A DNA stretch of 64,000 bases, taken from assembly GCA_016194745.1 (NCBI GenBank), contig JACQBA010000015.1:217358-281357 (forward strand), written 5' to 3'. The notes below the pieces were generated by a model. The model did no database searches. It saw nothing but the letters and a program-made list of their open reading frames with translations, and had not been told where the DNA came from. The translations under genes were made by a program, and so were the position numbers. Positions 6,650 through 14,963 of the stretch are shown here, piece after piece. How positions within the stretch are numbered: the first letter of the stretch is position 1; every line of letters begins with the position of its first letter. The stretch comes from Elusimicrobiota bacterium (GTDB taxonomy: Bacteria > Elusimicrobiota > Elusimicrobia > UBA1565 > JACRDR01).

Positions 6650-9600
6650 TAGTTGTCTCCTTGCGATCTCTTTTCGAGTGACGGACGACCGAAACGGTTG
6701 AACACCGCGGGTGTGACTACAATATCCAGCAGAGTCGATGAGAACAACCCGCCGATAATGACGACGGCGACAGGATAGAGGATCTCCTTGCCTGCCTCTC
6801 CCTTCGAGAGCAGGAGCGGCACGAGGGCGAGGCCGGCGGAGAGTGCGGTCATCAGCACCGGGACCAAGCGCTCCAAGGAGCCGCGGACGATCATCCCCTC
6901 GCTGAAATTCTCGCCTTCTTCCTCCATCAGATGGATGTAGTGACTGATCATCATGATCCCGTTGCGAGAGGCGATCCCGCACAGCGTGATGAACGCGACG
7001 AGCGTCGCCACGGAGAGGGTGCGCTCGGTCAGGTAAATAGCCGCCACGCTGCCGATTAAGGCCAGCGGCACATTGAGCATGATTTGCAAGGTTAGCGCGA
7101 TCGACTTGAACTGGATGTAGAGCACCGTGAAGATGGCCAGCAGCGAGAGCGCGCCGAGAAACAGCAGGAGGCGCGAGGCGCGCTGTTGGCTCTCGAACTG
7201 TCCCTCGTAGGAGATGAAGTAGCCCGGCGGAGGCTTTACTTTTCCGGCGACGCGCGCCTTGATCTCGTCGACGAGAGAGCCGAGGTCGCGCCCGCGCGCG
7301 TTGCAGGAGACGACGATCCTGCGCTGCATGTTCTCGCGGTTGACCATGTTGGGGCCGGTGCCTTGATAGACCTTCGCCACGTCGCCGACGCGGACCCCCT
7401 CCCCGGTCGGCATGAGCTTGACCAAGGTCGCCTCGATCGCCTTGGGTTCGACGCGGGAGCGCTCGTCCAAGCGCATCACGATGTCGAAGAGGCGTTGGCT
7501 CTCGATGAAGGAGCCCACCTCGGCGCCGTTGAGCCCGGCCTCGAGGTCCTCGGCAAGCGCTCCGGGACGCAGTCCGAAGCGGCTGGCTTCTTCTCGGTCG
7601 ATGGCGATCTTGAGCTGCGGGATGAGGACGAGCGGCTCGAGTTGAAGGTCGACCACTCCCCGGACGTCCTTGAGGACGCCTTCCACCTCCGCGCCGAGCC
7701 GACGGAGCTCCGGCAAACTCGGACCGAATACCTTGATCGCGATCTGCGCGCGCACGCCCGAGAGCAGATGATCAAGCCGGTGACTGATGGGCTGGCCGAT
7801 GTTGACGTAGACGTCGCCCGTCTTTTCCACGCGCTCCCGGAGGTCTTGGAGCGCCACCTGGCGCGGCCGCCCCCCTTCTTTGAAGTCGACGTCGATCTCG
7901 CTCCAGTGCACCCCTTCCGCGTGCTCGTCCATCTCGGCCCGGCCCGTACGCCGGATAGTGGATTTGACCTCCGGGACCGACAACATGGCCTGCTCGATCT
8001 TCGTTCCGAGCGCGTCGGAGGCGGCGAGGGAGATGCCGGGGGCCGCCGCGACGCCGATCGTGGCAGTGCCTTCATTAAAGGCGGGCAAGAACTCGCGGCC
8101 CATGAGCGGAAGCAGGCACAAGGCACCCGCGAGAAGCGCGGCACAGCCCGCAAGAACAGCGTATGGCCGACGGATGGTGCGTTCCAGCACCCAGCGGTCG
8201 GCCGCCTTAAGGCGCTGGACGAGCCAGCCCTCATGCTCGCTGGCCGTGGCCTTGGCGCCGGTCAGGAGATAGGAGCAAAGCACCGGCGTGACGGTCAGTG
8301 AGACGAGCAGCGACGCCAAGAGCGAGATGATGTAGGCGACGCCGAGCGGAGCGAACAGCCGCCCCTCGATTCCGCCTAGGGCAAACAGCGGAACAAAGAC
8401 CAAGACGACGATGATGGTCGAGAAGACGATTGAGTTCCGCACTTCGGAGGAGGCGTTGAACACTACGCGCAGGAGATCGGTCTCCCCCCGGGCGCGGTTT
8501 TGGCGCAGGCGGCGGAAGACGTTCTCGACGTCTACGATGGCGTCGTCGACGAGCTCGCCGATGGCGACGGCCAAGCCGCCCAGCGTCATCGTGTTGATCC
8601 CGAGCCCCATGAGCTTGAAGACGATGGCTGTGATGAGGAGCGAGAGCGGTATCGTGAGCAAGGTAATGGCGGTCGTCCGGGCGTTCATTAGGAAAAGGAA
8701 AAGGATGATCGCCACCATGATGGCCCCATCGCGCAATGCCTGCTCCACGTTGCCGATAGCGGCCTCAATGAAGCGGGACTGCTTGAACAGGTCCGAGTGC
8801 AGCTCGACTCCAGGGGGTAAGGTCTTGGCGAGTTCGGCCAGCAGACCGTCGATCTTGCGCGTCAGTTTGATCGTACTCGCGCCCGGCTGCTTCTGCACGG
8901 TCATCACGACCGCCGGCTTCGCGTTGATGCTGCTCTCTCCGCGCTTGATCCGCGGCCCGAGCCGAACCTCGGCGATGTTCTTGACCAGCACCGGCCGCCC
9001 TTGATGCAGCCCCACCGCCGAGTTCTCGATGTCCTCGAGCGACTCGGCGCGGCCGAGCGGCCGGATCAGGAACTCCTTGTCCCCGATGTCGATGAACCCG
9101 CCCGTCGTGTTCTCGCTGATCTCGGAGAGCGCGCGCTTGAGGCCCTCGAGGGTGATGCCTTTGCGCTGGAGCTTCTCCGAGGCCACGAGAATCTGATACT
9201 GCTTCACCTGCCCGCCCATCACCACGACCTGGCTGACGCCTTGGATCGTCATGAGCCGCGGACGCACCACCCAATCGGCCAGCGTGCGCAGCTCCGACGC
9301 CGGGACCTGGCCGCCCGGACTCGTCAACCCGACGAATTGGATCTCGCCCATGATCGATGTGACGGGCCCCATCGCCGGGACGATGCCTTGCGGCAGGCGG
9401 CCCGAAAGCAACTGCAGGCGCTCGGAGACGAACTGGCGGTTCCGGTAGATGTCGCTCCCCCACTCGAACTCGACGTGGGCGATGGAAATGCCGACACCAC
9501 TGGACGAGCGGATGCGCGAGACGCCGGGCGTGCCGTTGAGCACCGATTCGATCGGCAGCGTGACCAGCGTCTCGACCTCTTCGGGCGCGAGTCCGTGCGC

Positions 9601-9756
9601 CTCGGTGATGACCGAGACCGTGGGGCGGTTCAGGTCCGGAAAGACGTCGACAGGCAGCTCCTTGGCGATCCAACCGCCATAGAGCAATGCGGCCGAGGCC
9701 AGGAACAAGACGGTTCGGCGGTGCGCAAGCGACAGACGGATGATGGCGTTGAGCAT
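6649..9756 (-). CDS. Heavy-metal efflux RND transporter (CusA/CzcA family)
   Basis: The 1,035-residue inner-membrane proton antiporter has the full RND layout: N-terminal helix, two large periplasmic loops and 12 helices. Family features include FPDLNRPTVSVITEAHGLAP near the N-terminus (the DVFPD-type motif), GELVDDAIVDVENVFRRLR in the TM4 region with acidic residues for proton relay, and REFLPAFNEGT in the second periplasmic half, as in CusA/CzcA. It should export divalent or monovalent heavy-metal cations through the TolC channel. No CusB/CzcB-type adaptor gene is present in the operon or the window, which is odd because RND pumps normally need one. Confidence 0.9.
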   Translation of the reverse strand: MLNAIIRLSLAHRRTVLFLASAALLYGGWIAKELPVDVFPDLNRPTVSVITEAHGLAPEEVETLVTLPIESVLNGTPGVSRIRSSSGVGISIAHVEFEWGSDIYRNRQFVSERLQLLSGRLPQGIVPAMGPVTSIMGEIQFVGLTSPGGQVPASELRTLADWVVRPRLMTIQGVSQVVVMGGQVKQYQILVASEKLQRKGITLEGLKRALSEISENTTGGFIDIGDKEFLIRPLGRAESLEDIENSAVGLHQGRPVLVKNIAEVRLGPRIKRGESSINAKPAVVMTVQKQPGASTIKLTRKIDGLLAELAKTLPPGVELHSDLFKQSRFIEAAIGNVEQALRDGAIMVAIILFLFLMNARTTAITLLTIPLSLLITAIVFKLMGLGINTMTLGGLAVAIGELVDDAIVDVENVFRRLRQNRARGETDLLRVVFNASSEVRNSIVFSTIIVVLVFVPLFALGGIEGRLFAPLGVAYIISLLASLLVSLTVTPVLCSYLLTGAKATASEHEGWLVQRLKAADRWVLERTIRRPYAVLAGCAALLAGALCLLPLMGREFLPAFNEGTATIGVAAAPGISLAASDALGTKIEQAMLSVPEVKSTIRRTGRAEMDEHAEGVHWSEIDVDFKEGGRPRQVALQDLRERVEKTGDVYVNIGQPISHRLDHLLSGVRAQIAIKVFGPSLPELRRLGAEVEGVLKDVRGVVDLQLEPLVLIPQLKIAIDREEASRFGLRPGALAEDLEAGLNGAEVGSFIESQRLFDIVMRLDERSRVEPKAIEATLVKLMPTGEGVRVGDVAKVYQGTGPNMVNRENMQRRIVVSCNARGRDLGSLVDEIKARVAGKVKPPPGYFISYEGQFESQQRASRLLLFLGALSLLAIFTVLYIQFKSIALTLQIMLNVPLALIGSVAAIYLTERTLSVATLVAFITLCGIASRNGIMMISHYIHLMEEEGENFSEGMIVRGSLERLVPVLMTALSAGLALVPLLLSKGEAGKEILYPVAVVIIGGLFSSTLLDIVVTPAVFNRFGRPSLEKRSQGDN

Positions 9757-9816
9757 GGCATCCTGTGCGGCAAGTCGTGAGGCGGAGACGGATTACGGGC
9801 GCGGCGATGCAGCCGC

Positions 9817-10173
9817 TTAGGCGGGAGGAGCGCGGTTGGAGGGAACGGCGGAGGCAAAACGGTTGGGCGGACTTCTGGGCGGCCCGTGGTCGGGAATCGT
9901 TCGAAGAGGCCTCTCGCGGGATAGCAGGACGGGAGTGGCTAGCGCGAATTCAAGGCGCGCCGCCGTGTCGACGCGAGGCGCGGCGCTTACGAGGGTCGGC
10001 GGCAGGCTCGGCAGCAGGTCCTCGTGTTCGGCGTCCTGATCCCCATGATCGGCGTCGCCGTCGTGATGATGGACGTGGGCCGCGCGCAGTTCATGAAGCA
10101 GGACGTGCACCGACTGGCCCAGCGTCGGACCCGTGCCGATCCAGAGAGCAGCCGCGAGAAGAACGTGTCTCAT
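9817..10173 (-). CDS. Secreted His/Asp-rich putative metal-binding protein
   Basis: A 118-residue ORF with a signal peptide (MRHVLLAAALWIGTGPTLG) and then a dense metal-ligand tract, AHVHHHDGDADHGDQDAEHE. The remainder is Pro/Ala/Arg-rich and probably disordered. It is the first gene of the minus-strand RND operon, 60 nt upstream of the pump start. The start codon lies 8 nt after an extended -10 element, so its mRNA is probably leaderless. A periplasmic metal sponge or sensor is a reasonable inference; I do not recognise a named family. Confidence 0.65.
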   Translation of the reverse strand: MRHVLLAAALWIGTGPTLGQSVHVLLHELRAAHVHHHDGDADHGDQDAEHEDLLPSLPPTLVSAAPRVDTAARLEFALATPVLLSRERPLRTIPDHGPPRSPPNRFASAVPSNRAPPA

Positions 10174-10181
10174 TCAAGCGG

Positions 10182-10190
10182 AGTATAGCA
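10182..10190 (-). promoter_or_regulatory. Extended -10 promoter of the metal-efflux operon
   Basis: On the minus strand TGC-TATACT (TGnTATAAT type) lies 8 nt before the ATG of the His-rich protein. No good -35 is present at the correct distance. The predicted transcription start coincides with the start codon. Confidence 0.55.
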
Positions 10191-10354
10191 CAGGAACGTG
10201 TGGGCCGCCAGCAACAGCGAATCTCCGTTATGTCAAACCTCCATGATGACTCGCCGCGCGTTCGTCCGGAAGATGCGCGTTTTATGTATTGCATTATGCG
10301 AACGCTGAACTCGGTAGACGGCATCCCGCGACGCTTTCGAAGGAGGTCCAATTG

Positions 10355-11419
10355 TTGTGTAATTCGAGAATGGCGGATATCGAGTCAAATGTCGGGCGCG
10401 GCGTGCTCCTCACGCTGGCTTCCGCCGCGCTGTTCGGCGCCTCGGCCCCGGTCGCGAAGATGTTCGTCGGCGAATTAGGGAGCTTTTGGCTCGCCGGCTT
10501 GCTTTACTGCGGCTGCGGACTGGGTCTGATCATTCCGCCGGCCTGGGCGCTTCGCGGGTTCGGCGCGCGCTACCTGAGCGCTTCCTCCAGGACGCGGCGG
10601 CGTCTCGCGGGAGCCGTTCTATCGGGAGGAGTGCTGGCTCCGCTCGCGCTTGCCTACGGCCTTTCCCGCTCCTCGGCCTTTACGGTCTCGGCTCTCTTGA
10701 ACCTCGAGCTTCCGGCCACGGCGTTGCTTGCCGCCCTGGTGTTCGAAGAGCACGTGTCCGCGCGATTTTGGATCGGACAAACCGCTATCCTTGGCGGGGC
10801 TCTTCTGCTTTCCGTTCGATCGGGAGATCTGTCGCTTAGCGTAGGCGCGGCGGCGGCGGCCGCGGCCGGGATCCTATGGGCGCTCGACAACAACCTTACG
10901 CGGGACCTCGACGAGCTGCCCGCGCCCGCGATCGCCGCGGCCAAAGGGCTGGCCGCGGGCTCCCTCAACGTCGCCCTCGCGATTTTCATGGAACCGCGGA
11001 TGCCCGCGCCGTCGGCGATCGCGGGCGCGCTGGCCGTCGGCGCTCTCGGCTACGGCGTCAGCCTGACACTCTTCATCGGCGCGCTTCGCCGCTTGGGCGC
11101 CGCGCGGGTGTCGGCGTATTTCGCGACCGCCCCCTTCGTCGGCATGCTGGTCTCCATCGCCTTGCTGAAGGAACGGCCGTCGGCCTTGGGCTGGGCGGGC
11201 GCCGCCGCCATGGCCGCGGGCGTCGTCTGGATCTTCCTGGAGCGGCACGAGCATTCGCACCGTCATATGCCGCTCCGGCATCGGCACAAGCACGAGCATG
11301 ACCTCCATCACGCGCACGGGCACGAGGCCAGGGGAGATCACGAGCACGAGCACGTCCATGAGGCGACGGCCCATACCCACGCCCACTGGCCGGACCTGCA
11401 CCATCGCGGGCACCGGTGA
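10355..11419 (+). CDS. EamA/DMT-family transporter with His-rich C-terminal tail
   Basis: The protein has about ten membrane helices arranged as two EamA repeats (TLASAALFGASAPVAKMFVG in the first; AAAAAAGILWALDNNLTRDL opening the second), then a cytoplasmic or periplasmic tail of about 55 residues extremely rich in His (HEHSHRHMPLRHRHKHEHD and HAHGHE). Such tails bind Zn, Ni or Co. AGGAGG at 10341-10346 is 8 nt before TTG 10355 (5 nt before TTG 10352) but 23 nt before ATG 10370, so a TTG start is favoured. It sits between two metal-transport operons and ends 13 nt from the convergent ZnuB-like gene. The transported substrate is unknown; metal or metallophore export is inferred. Confidence 0.8.
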   Translation: MCNSRMADIESNVGRGVLLTLASAALFGASAPVAKMFVGELGSFWLAGLLYCGCGLGLIIPPAWALRGFGARYLSASSRTRRRLAGAVLSGGVLAPLALAYGLSRSSAFTVSALLNLELPATALLAALVFEEHVSARFWIGQTAILGGALLLSVRSGDLSLSVGAAAAAAAGILWALDNNLTRDLDELPAPAIAAAKGLAAGSLNVALAIFMEPRMPAPSAIAGALAVGALGYGVSLTLFIGALRRLGAARVSAYFATAPFVGMLVSIALLKERPSALGWAGAAAMAAGVVWIFLERHEHSHRHMPLRHRHKHEHDLHHAHGHEARGDHEHEHVHEATAHTHAHWPDLHHRGHR

Positions 11420-11432
11420 CGCGAGTCCTCGC

Positions 11433-12257
11433 TCAACGCGCCGCGAACGCCAGCTTGCGTACGAGCGCGAGAACGGCGAGCAGAACGCCGAAGACGCAGA
11501 TCACGGTGGCTCCGGTCGGCGCGTCGAACCGGTAGGAGAAATACATGCCGAGCAGGCTCGCGGCAGCTCCCATCGTCCAACCGATGGCCAGACGGATGCC
11601 GACATTCTCCGAGAACAGCATCGCCGTGACCGACGGGACGATGAGGTAGGTGAAGACGAGCAGGACTCCCGCGATCGAAACCGAGGAGGTGACGACGAAA
11701 CCGAACGTGGCATAGAAAAGGAAGTCCCAGGCCTTGACCCGGTAACCCTTGCGGATCGCTTCTTCGTGATCGGTTGAGATGGCCAGAAACGGCTTGCGCC
11801 AAAACCAATGAAGCGTTCCGATGAACGCGTAAAGCAGCGCCATCTTCTGGACTTCCCAAGAGCTCACGGCCAAAAGATTCCCGACCAGTATATGCTTGAT
11901 GTGCTCCGCGCCTTCCGGCAGCCGATCCATAATGAGAATGGCCAGGGCGGCGCTCATCGCGTAGACGATCCCGATGAACGCTTCCTGCGGGATCCTGGTG
12001 CGGCGGCTGCGCGTGACGGAGAAGAGCCCGGCGCCGATGAGCGTAAACACAAGCGACAGGAAATACGCGCTGCGGCCGTGAAGATCGTGGCCGGACAGAA
12101 GAGCGACCGCGCTGCCGAGCGCCGCCACCTGGGCGAGCGAGAGATCGACGAAGATGACTCCGCGTTCCACGACGTGAAGCCCCAGGTAGGCGTGAATTCC
12201 GGCCAAGACGAGGCTCGCAAGGAAGGGCCAGAGCATGATCTGCAGGATTTCGTTCAT
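11433..12257 (-). CDS. ABC-3 family metal permease (ZnuB/TroC-like)
   Basis: A 274-residue polytopic protein with about eight helices. It has ABC-3 family features: the N-terminal LGLHVVERGVIFVDLSLAQV (conserved LS-AQ motif), RKGYRVKAWDFLFYATFG and VVTSSVSIAGVLLVFTYLIV. It should form the membrane channel for Zn or Mn uptake from the binding protein encoded immediately upstream, with which it overlaps by 4 nt (ATGA). No ABC ATPase partner is present nearby, so the nucleotide-binding subunit must be encoded elsewhere or shared. Confidence 0.88.
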   Translation of the reverse strand: MNEILQIMLWPFLASLVLAGIHAYLGLHVVERGVIFVDLSLAQVAALGSAVALLSGHDLHGRSAYFLSLVFTLIGAGLFSVTRSRRTRIPQEAFIGIVYAMSAALAILIMDRLPEGAEHIKHILVGNLLAVSSWEVQKMALLYAFIGTLHWFWRKPFLAISTDHEEAIRKGYRVKAWDFLFYATFGFVVTSSVSIAGVLLVFTYLIVPSVTAMLFSENVGIRLAIGWTMGAAASLLGMYFSYRFDAPTGATVICVFGVLLAVLALVRKLAFAAR

Positions 12258-13171
12258 GGCTTGCTTTCCCCCTTGCCGATCGCGCTCAAGATCAGCTTGA
12301 GATCGTGATCGAACAGGTCGAAATACGACTTGATGCTAGGTTCGGAGCCTACCGACGGCGGCAGGATCGCAAGGCGGGCTCCTGTATCCGCGGCGATTTT
12401 CTGCGGCAATTTCTCATCGAAGTAGGGCTCGATCAAGACGAGCGGGATTTTGTCGCGCTTGATTTGCGTCTCGAGAGCCTGAACGTGAGCGGGCGAAGCC
12501 GGGATGCCGGGACGCGGCTCGACGAAGCCGATGACCCGAAGTCCGAAGCGCTTGGCGAAGTTGGGCCAGGAATTATGGTAGGTCACGACCTTCAGGCCTT
12601 TGAGCGGGACGGCTAGCGCGTCCCATTCCTTGCCTTTCTCAACGAGCTTCGACTTGAATTTAAGAAGGCTGGCTTCGTAGTCACTCGCGTGCGCCGAATC
12701 GATCTCCGCAAGCCGGTGGGCGATGTTGCCGGCGATCGTCGCGCCGTTGGCGGGATCAAGCCAATAATGCGGATTACCGAGAGGATGGACGTCGCCCATG
12801 GAGCGATCGACCGAAATGGGCTTTTCGAGGATCTCGCAGCCGCTCGAGGCGTCGAGAAAGCCCTGGTTTCCCGGAAGGATAGCGGTGTTTCTCGCGCTCG
12901 TCAGAAGCGCCCCGGCCCAGGCGACCTCCAGTTCAAGGCCTACTTGGACGAACAAGTCGGCCCGCTTGAGCTTGAGCAAATAGCTCGGCTTGGCCTGCAC
13001 GAAGTGCGGGTCCTCATAGCCTTTGGCGATGGATTGGGCCTCGACGAGGTCTCCGCCCACCTCTCGAGCCAGGGCCGCCAAGTCTTCCGTCGTCGTCACG
13101 ATCCGGACTTTCGCCAACGCAACGGACGGCAAGCAGCAGAGTGCTGCGGCTAGAACGGTTCTTAATTTCAT
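12254..13171 (-). CDS. Zn/Mn ABC transporter substrate-binding protein (ZnuA-like)
   Basis: A 305-residue periplasmic binding protein of cluster A-I: signal peptide MKLRTVLAAALCCLPSVALA, then VRIVTTTEDLAALAREVGG. Putative metal ligands follow: His56 in GYEDPHFVQ, the NPHYWLDPAN motif and the VVTYHNSWPNFAKRFGL motif, with an acidic residue expected in the last lobe (IEPYFDEKLPQ). The His loop of high-affinity zinc ZnuA proteins is absent, so Mn or Zn specificity is open. The gene is 9 nt downstream of the porin-like gene and overlaps the permease. Confidence 0.88.
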   Translation of the reverse strand: MKLRTVLAAALCCLPSVALAKVRIVTTTEDLAALAREVGGDLVEAQSIAKGYEDPHFVQAKPSYLLKLKRADLFVQVGLELEVAWAGALLTSARNTAILPGNQGFLDASSGCEILEKPISVDRSMGDVHPLGNPHYWLDPANGATIAGNIAHRLAEIDSAHASDYEASLLKFKSKLVEKGKEWDALAVPLKGLKVVTYHNSWPNFAKRFGLRVIGFVEPRPGIPASPAHVQALETQIKRDKIPLVLIEPYFDEKLPQKIAADTGARLAILPPSVGSEPSIKSYFDLFDHDLKLILSAIGKGESKP

Positions 13172-13180
13172 GATTAGCTC

Positions 13181-14389
13181 CTAGAAGGGGTGCGATCCAT
13201 GCGGCCCGATATTGAACGTTACCTTGAGAAAGCCCAGAGTCTCTTTGATCCCGTCGAATCGGCGCGCCTGCCTGCCTTGCAGGCTGATGAGGCTGAATTC
13301 GCTGGGAGAGAAGGTCAGGTAGGCGAGGCCCGCCTGCTCATGCCGCGAGCGATCGGCCGGCAGCTGCGTGTAGTCGTAGCGCGCGCCGGCGCGCCAGCGC
13401 CTTGCGAATTGGTACTCAAGGTGGCTGAACATCCCGACGCTGCCGACCGAGGAGCCGCCGGGGGCCTCGCGCTTTCCCCAAACAGCTTCCGTCTGCCAGA
13501 GAGCCGATCGATAGACGGCGCGGCGCGGGTTCTTCCACCGGAACGTCAGATCGACGCCGCCGAGTTGGGTCGTTAGGGTGCGAGAGGAGCCGCTCACGGC
13601 GTCGAAGTCCTGCCCGGCCGCGCCATGGGCGTAGCTTCCCCCGAGCGTGGCGTTCACGGAATCGGTCAGATCGTAGTAGGCGCTGGCATGGCCTACGTAG
13701 AGGACGTCGCGGCGTCTGGCCCTGTCGAAGGCGGGGCTGTCGGCTGCGGTCGGCGTATTGAGCGCCTGTCCGTTCAAGGTCACGACGACCCATGGATTGG
13801 GGACCTGCCAAGACAGATCTGCTCCCGCACCAGACAGGCCTTCATCGCCGAAGAACCGCTCGTGGACCAGAGGTCGGTCCGCGAACGCGGATTCCGGCGG
13901 ATGCGTCCGGTTGAACTTTCCGAAATCGGCGCGGAACTTGCCGACCTTGATCGCCAGGTCTTGGGGAAGGTGAAACCACGTGAGATAGCCCTCCTCCAGA
14001 TCGACTCCCTCGCGGTTGACCGAGATGAAGAAGTCGGCACGGGCATACGGATCGACGATCGACTGGAATCCTAACTCGGCTTCCTTTAGATCGAGAGCCG
14101 GCGGCAGCTCCGCTCCCGGATCGAGGTGGCGGCGTCCGGCCTCGCCCTGGAACCAGCCGATGACGCTGACGTTCGGATTCAGGAGATTGGACGCCTGAAG
14201 TCCGCTGGCGGCTTGGGGGGTCTGAAACACGACTCCGGCGGGCGGCGCAGGCGCCTGTTCGACCTGCGCGCAAACCGGAATGGCGACCGCGCCCAGGGAG
14301 ACGGCCCAGAGAAGCATGCTGCGGACGCCACGTGGAGTTCCCCTCGGTTCGCGCGGCGGGCACGGCTTGGCTGAAAGCTGGTGCTTCAT
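13181..14389 (-). CDS. Porin-like outer-membrane beta-barrel protein
   Basis: The 402-residue protein has a long basic N-terminus, a hydrophobic signal (SMLLWAVSLGAVAIPVCA) and then repeated amphipathic strands ending in aromatic residues (GYLTWFHLPQDLAIKVGKFR, YVGHASAYYDLTDSVNATLG, FSHLEYQFARRWRAGARYDY). It closes as KVTFNIGPHGSHPF, a C-terminal Phe as needed for BAM-dependent insertion. It sits at the head of the ZnuA/ZnuB pair and probably lets the metal or its complex cross the outer membrane. The short N-terminal extension before the hydrophobic core makes the exact start uncertain. Confidence 0.78.
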   Translation of the reverse strand: MKHQLSAKPCPPREPRGTPRGVRSMLLWAVSLGAVAIPVCAQVEQAPAPPAGVVFQTPQAASGLQASNLLNPNVSVIGWFQGEAGRRHLDPGAELPPALDLKEAELGFQSIVDPYARADFFISVNREGVDLEEGYLTWFHLPQDLAIKVGKFRADFGKFNRTHPPESAFADRPLVHERFFGDEGLSGAGADLSWQVPNPWVVVTLNGQALNTPTAADSPAFDRARRRDVLYVGHASAYYDLTDSVNATLGGSYAHGAAGQDFDAVSGSSRTLTTQLGGVDLTFRWKNPRRAVYRSALWQTEAVWGKREAPGGSSVGSVGMFSHLEYQFARRWRAGARYDYTQLPADRSRHEQAGLAYLTFSPSEFSLISLQGRQARRFDGIKETLGFLKVTFNIGPHGSHPF

Positions 14390-14473
14390 GTTTCCTCCTC
14401 GACGATAATCTCCGCTCAGTCATCGGCGGCTTGGAGCGTCGTAGAACCGCCGTGCTATCTTAGGACGAGACTG

Positions 14474-14857
14474 TTACGCCGGAGGAGGGCTACGCGGGGA
14501 CGCGCTGCCCCTGGCTATGAAGGATACGCGCGGAGAAAAAGGCGCGCAGAAAGTCGCCGTCCCGGAAGCCGGCGGATGAAAGGAATTCGAATGAGGAGCG
14601 ACGGCGTACCGGAAGGACGCGGATCCGGGACAAAGCTGGCAGGACGCCGGATCGTGATGCTGGTGCGGGAGGCCGGCGTCGCCCGCAGGCGCAACAGCGG
14701 CGCCGGAGCCAAGGGCGCCGTCATGATGGCAGGCCGCTTCTGTCGCAGCCGCGTGCCATTCGTGGACGATCGGCAGCGCGATCTGAGTAAAGAGAAAACT
14801 GAGACACAGCAGCGTGCCGAGTTTTTTCAATGAAGGACTGCTTCGTCGCGAAGGCAT
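14474..14857 (-). CDS. DUF2946-like exported protein with His/Cys motif
   Basis: A 127-residue protein: a basic N-terminus and signal helix (KLGTLLCLSFLFTQIALPIV), then HEWHAAATEAACHHD and HQHHDPASCQLCPGSA. The HxxHH...CxxC pattern after a signal anchor resembles DUF2946-type proteins that occur with copper and zinc transport genes. The C-terminal third is Pro/Ser-rich. The ATG is chosen over an adjacent TTG. It is the first gene of the minus-strand block leading into the porin, binding protein and permease, with 84 nt before the porin gene. Confidence 0.6.
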   Translation of the reverse strand: MPSRRSSPSLKKLGTLLCLSFLFTQIALPIVHEWHAAATEAACHHDGALGSGAAVAPAGDAGLPHQHHDPASCQLCPGSASFRYAVAPHSNSFHPPASGTATFCAPFSPRVSFIARGSASPRSPPPA

Positions 14858-14963
14858 CAACGTAAGAATCTTTTAGCAAGCTTGTCTTATCCTGTCAATT
14901 CTTCGATTCCGTTGGTTCAGTGCCCGTTTGTGATTGTCTTTATTCGACTTGGCTGTGGATTTC

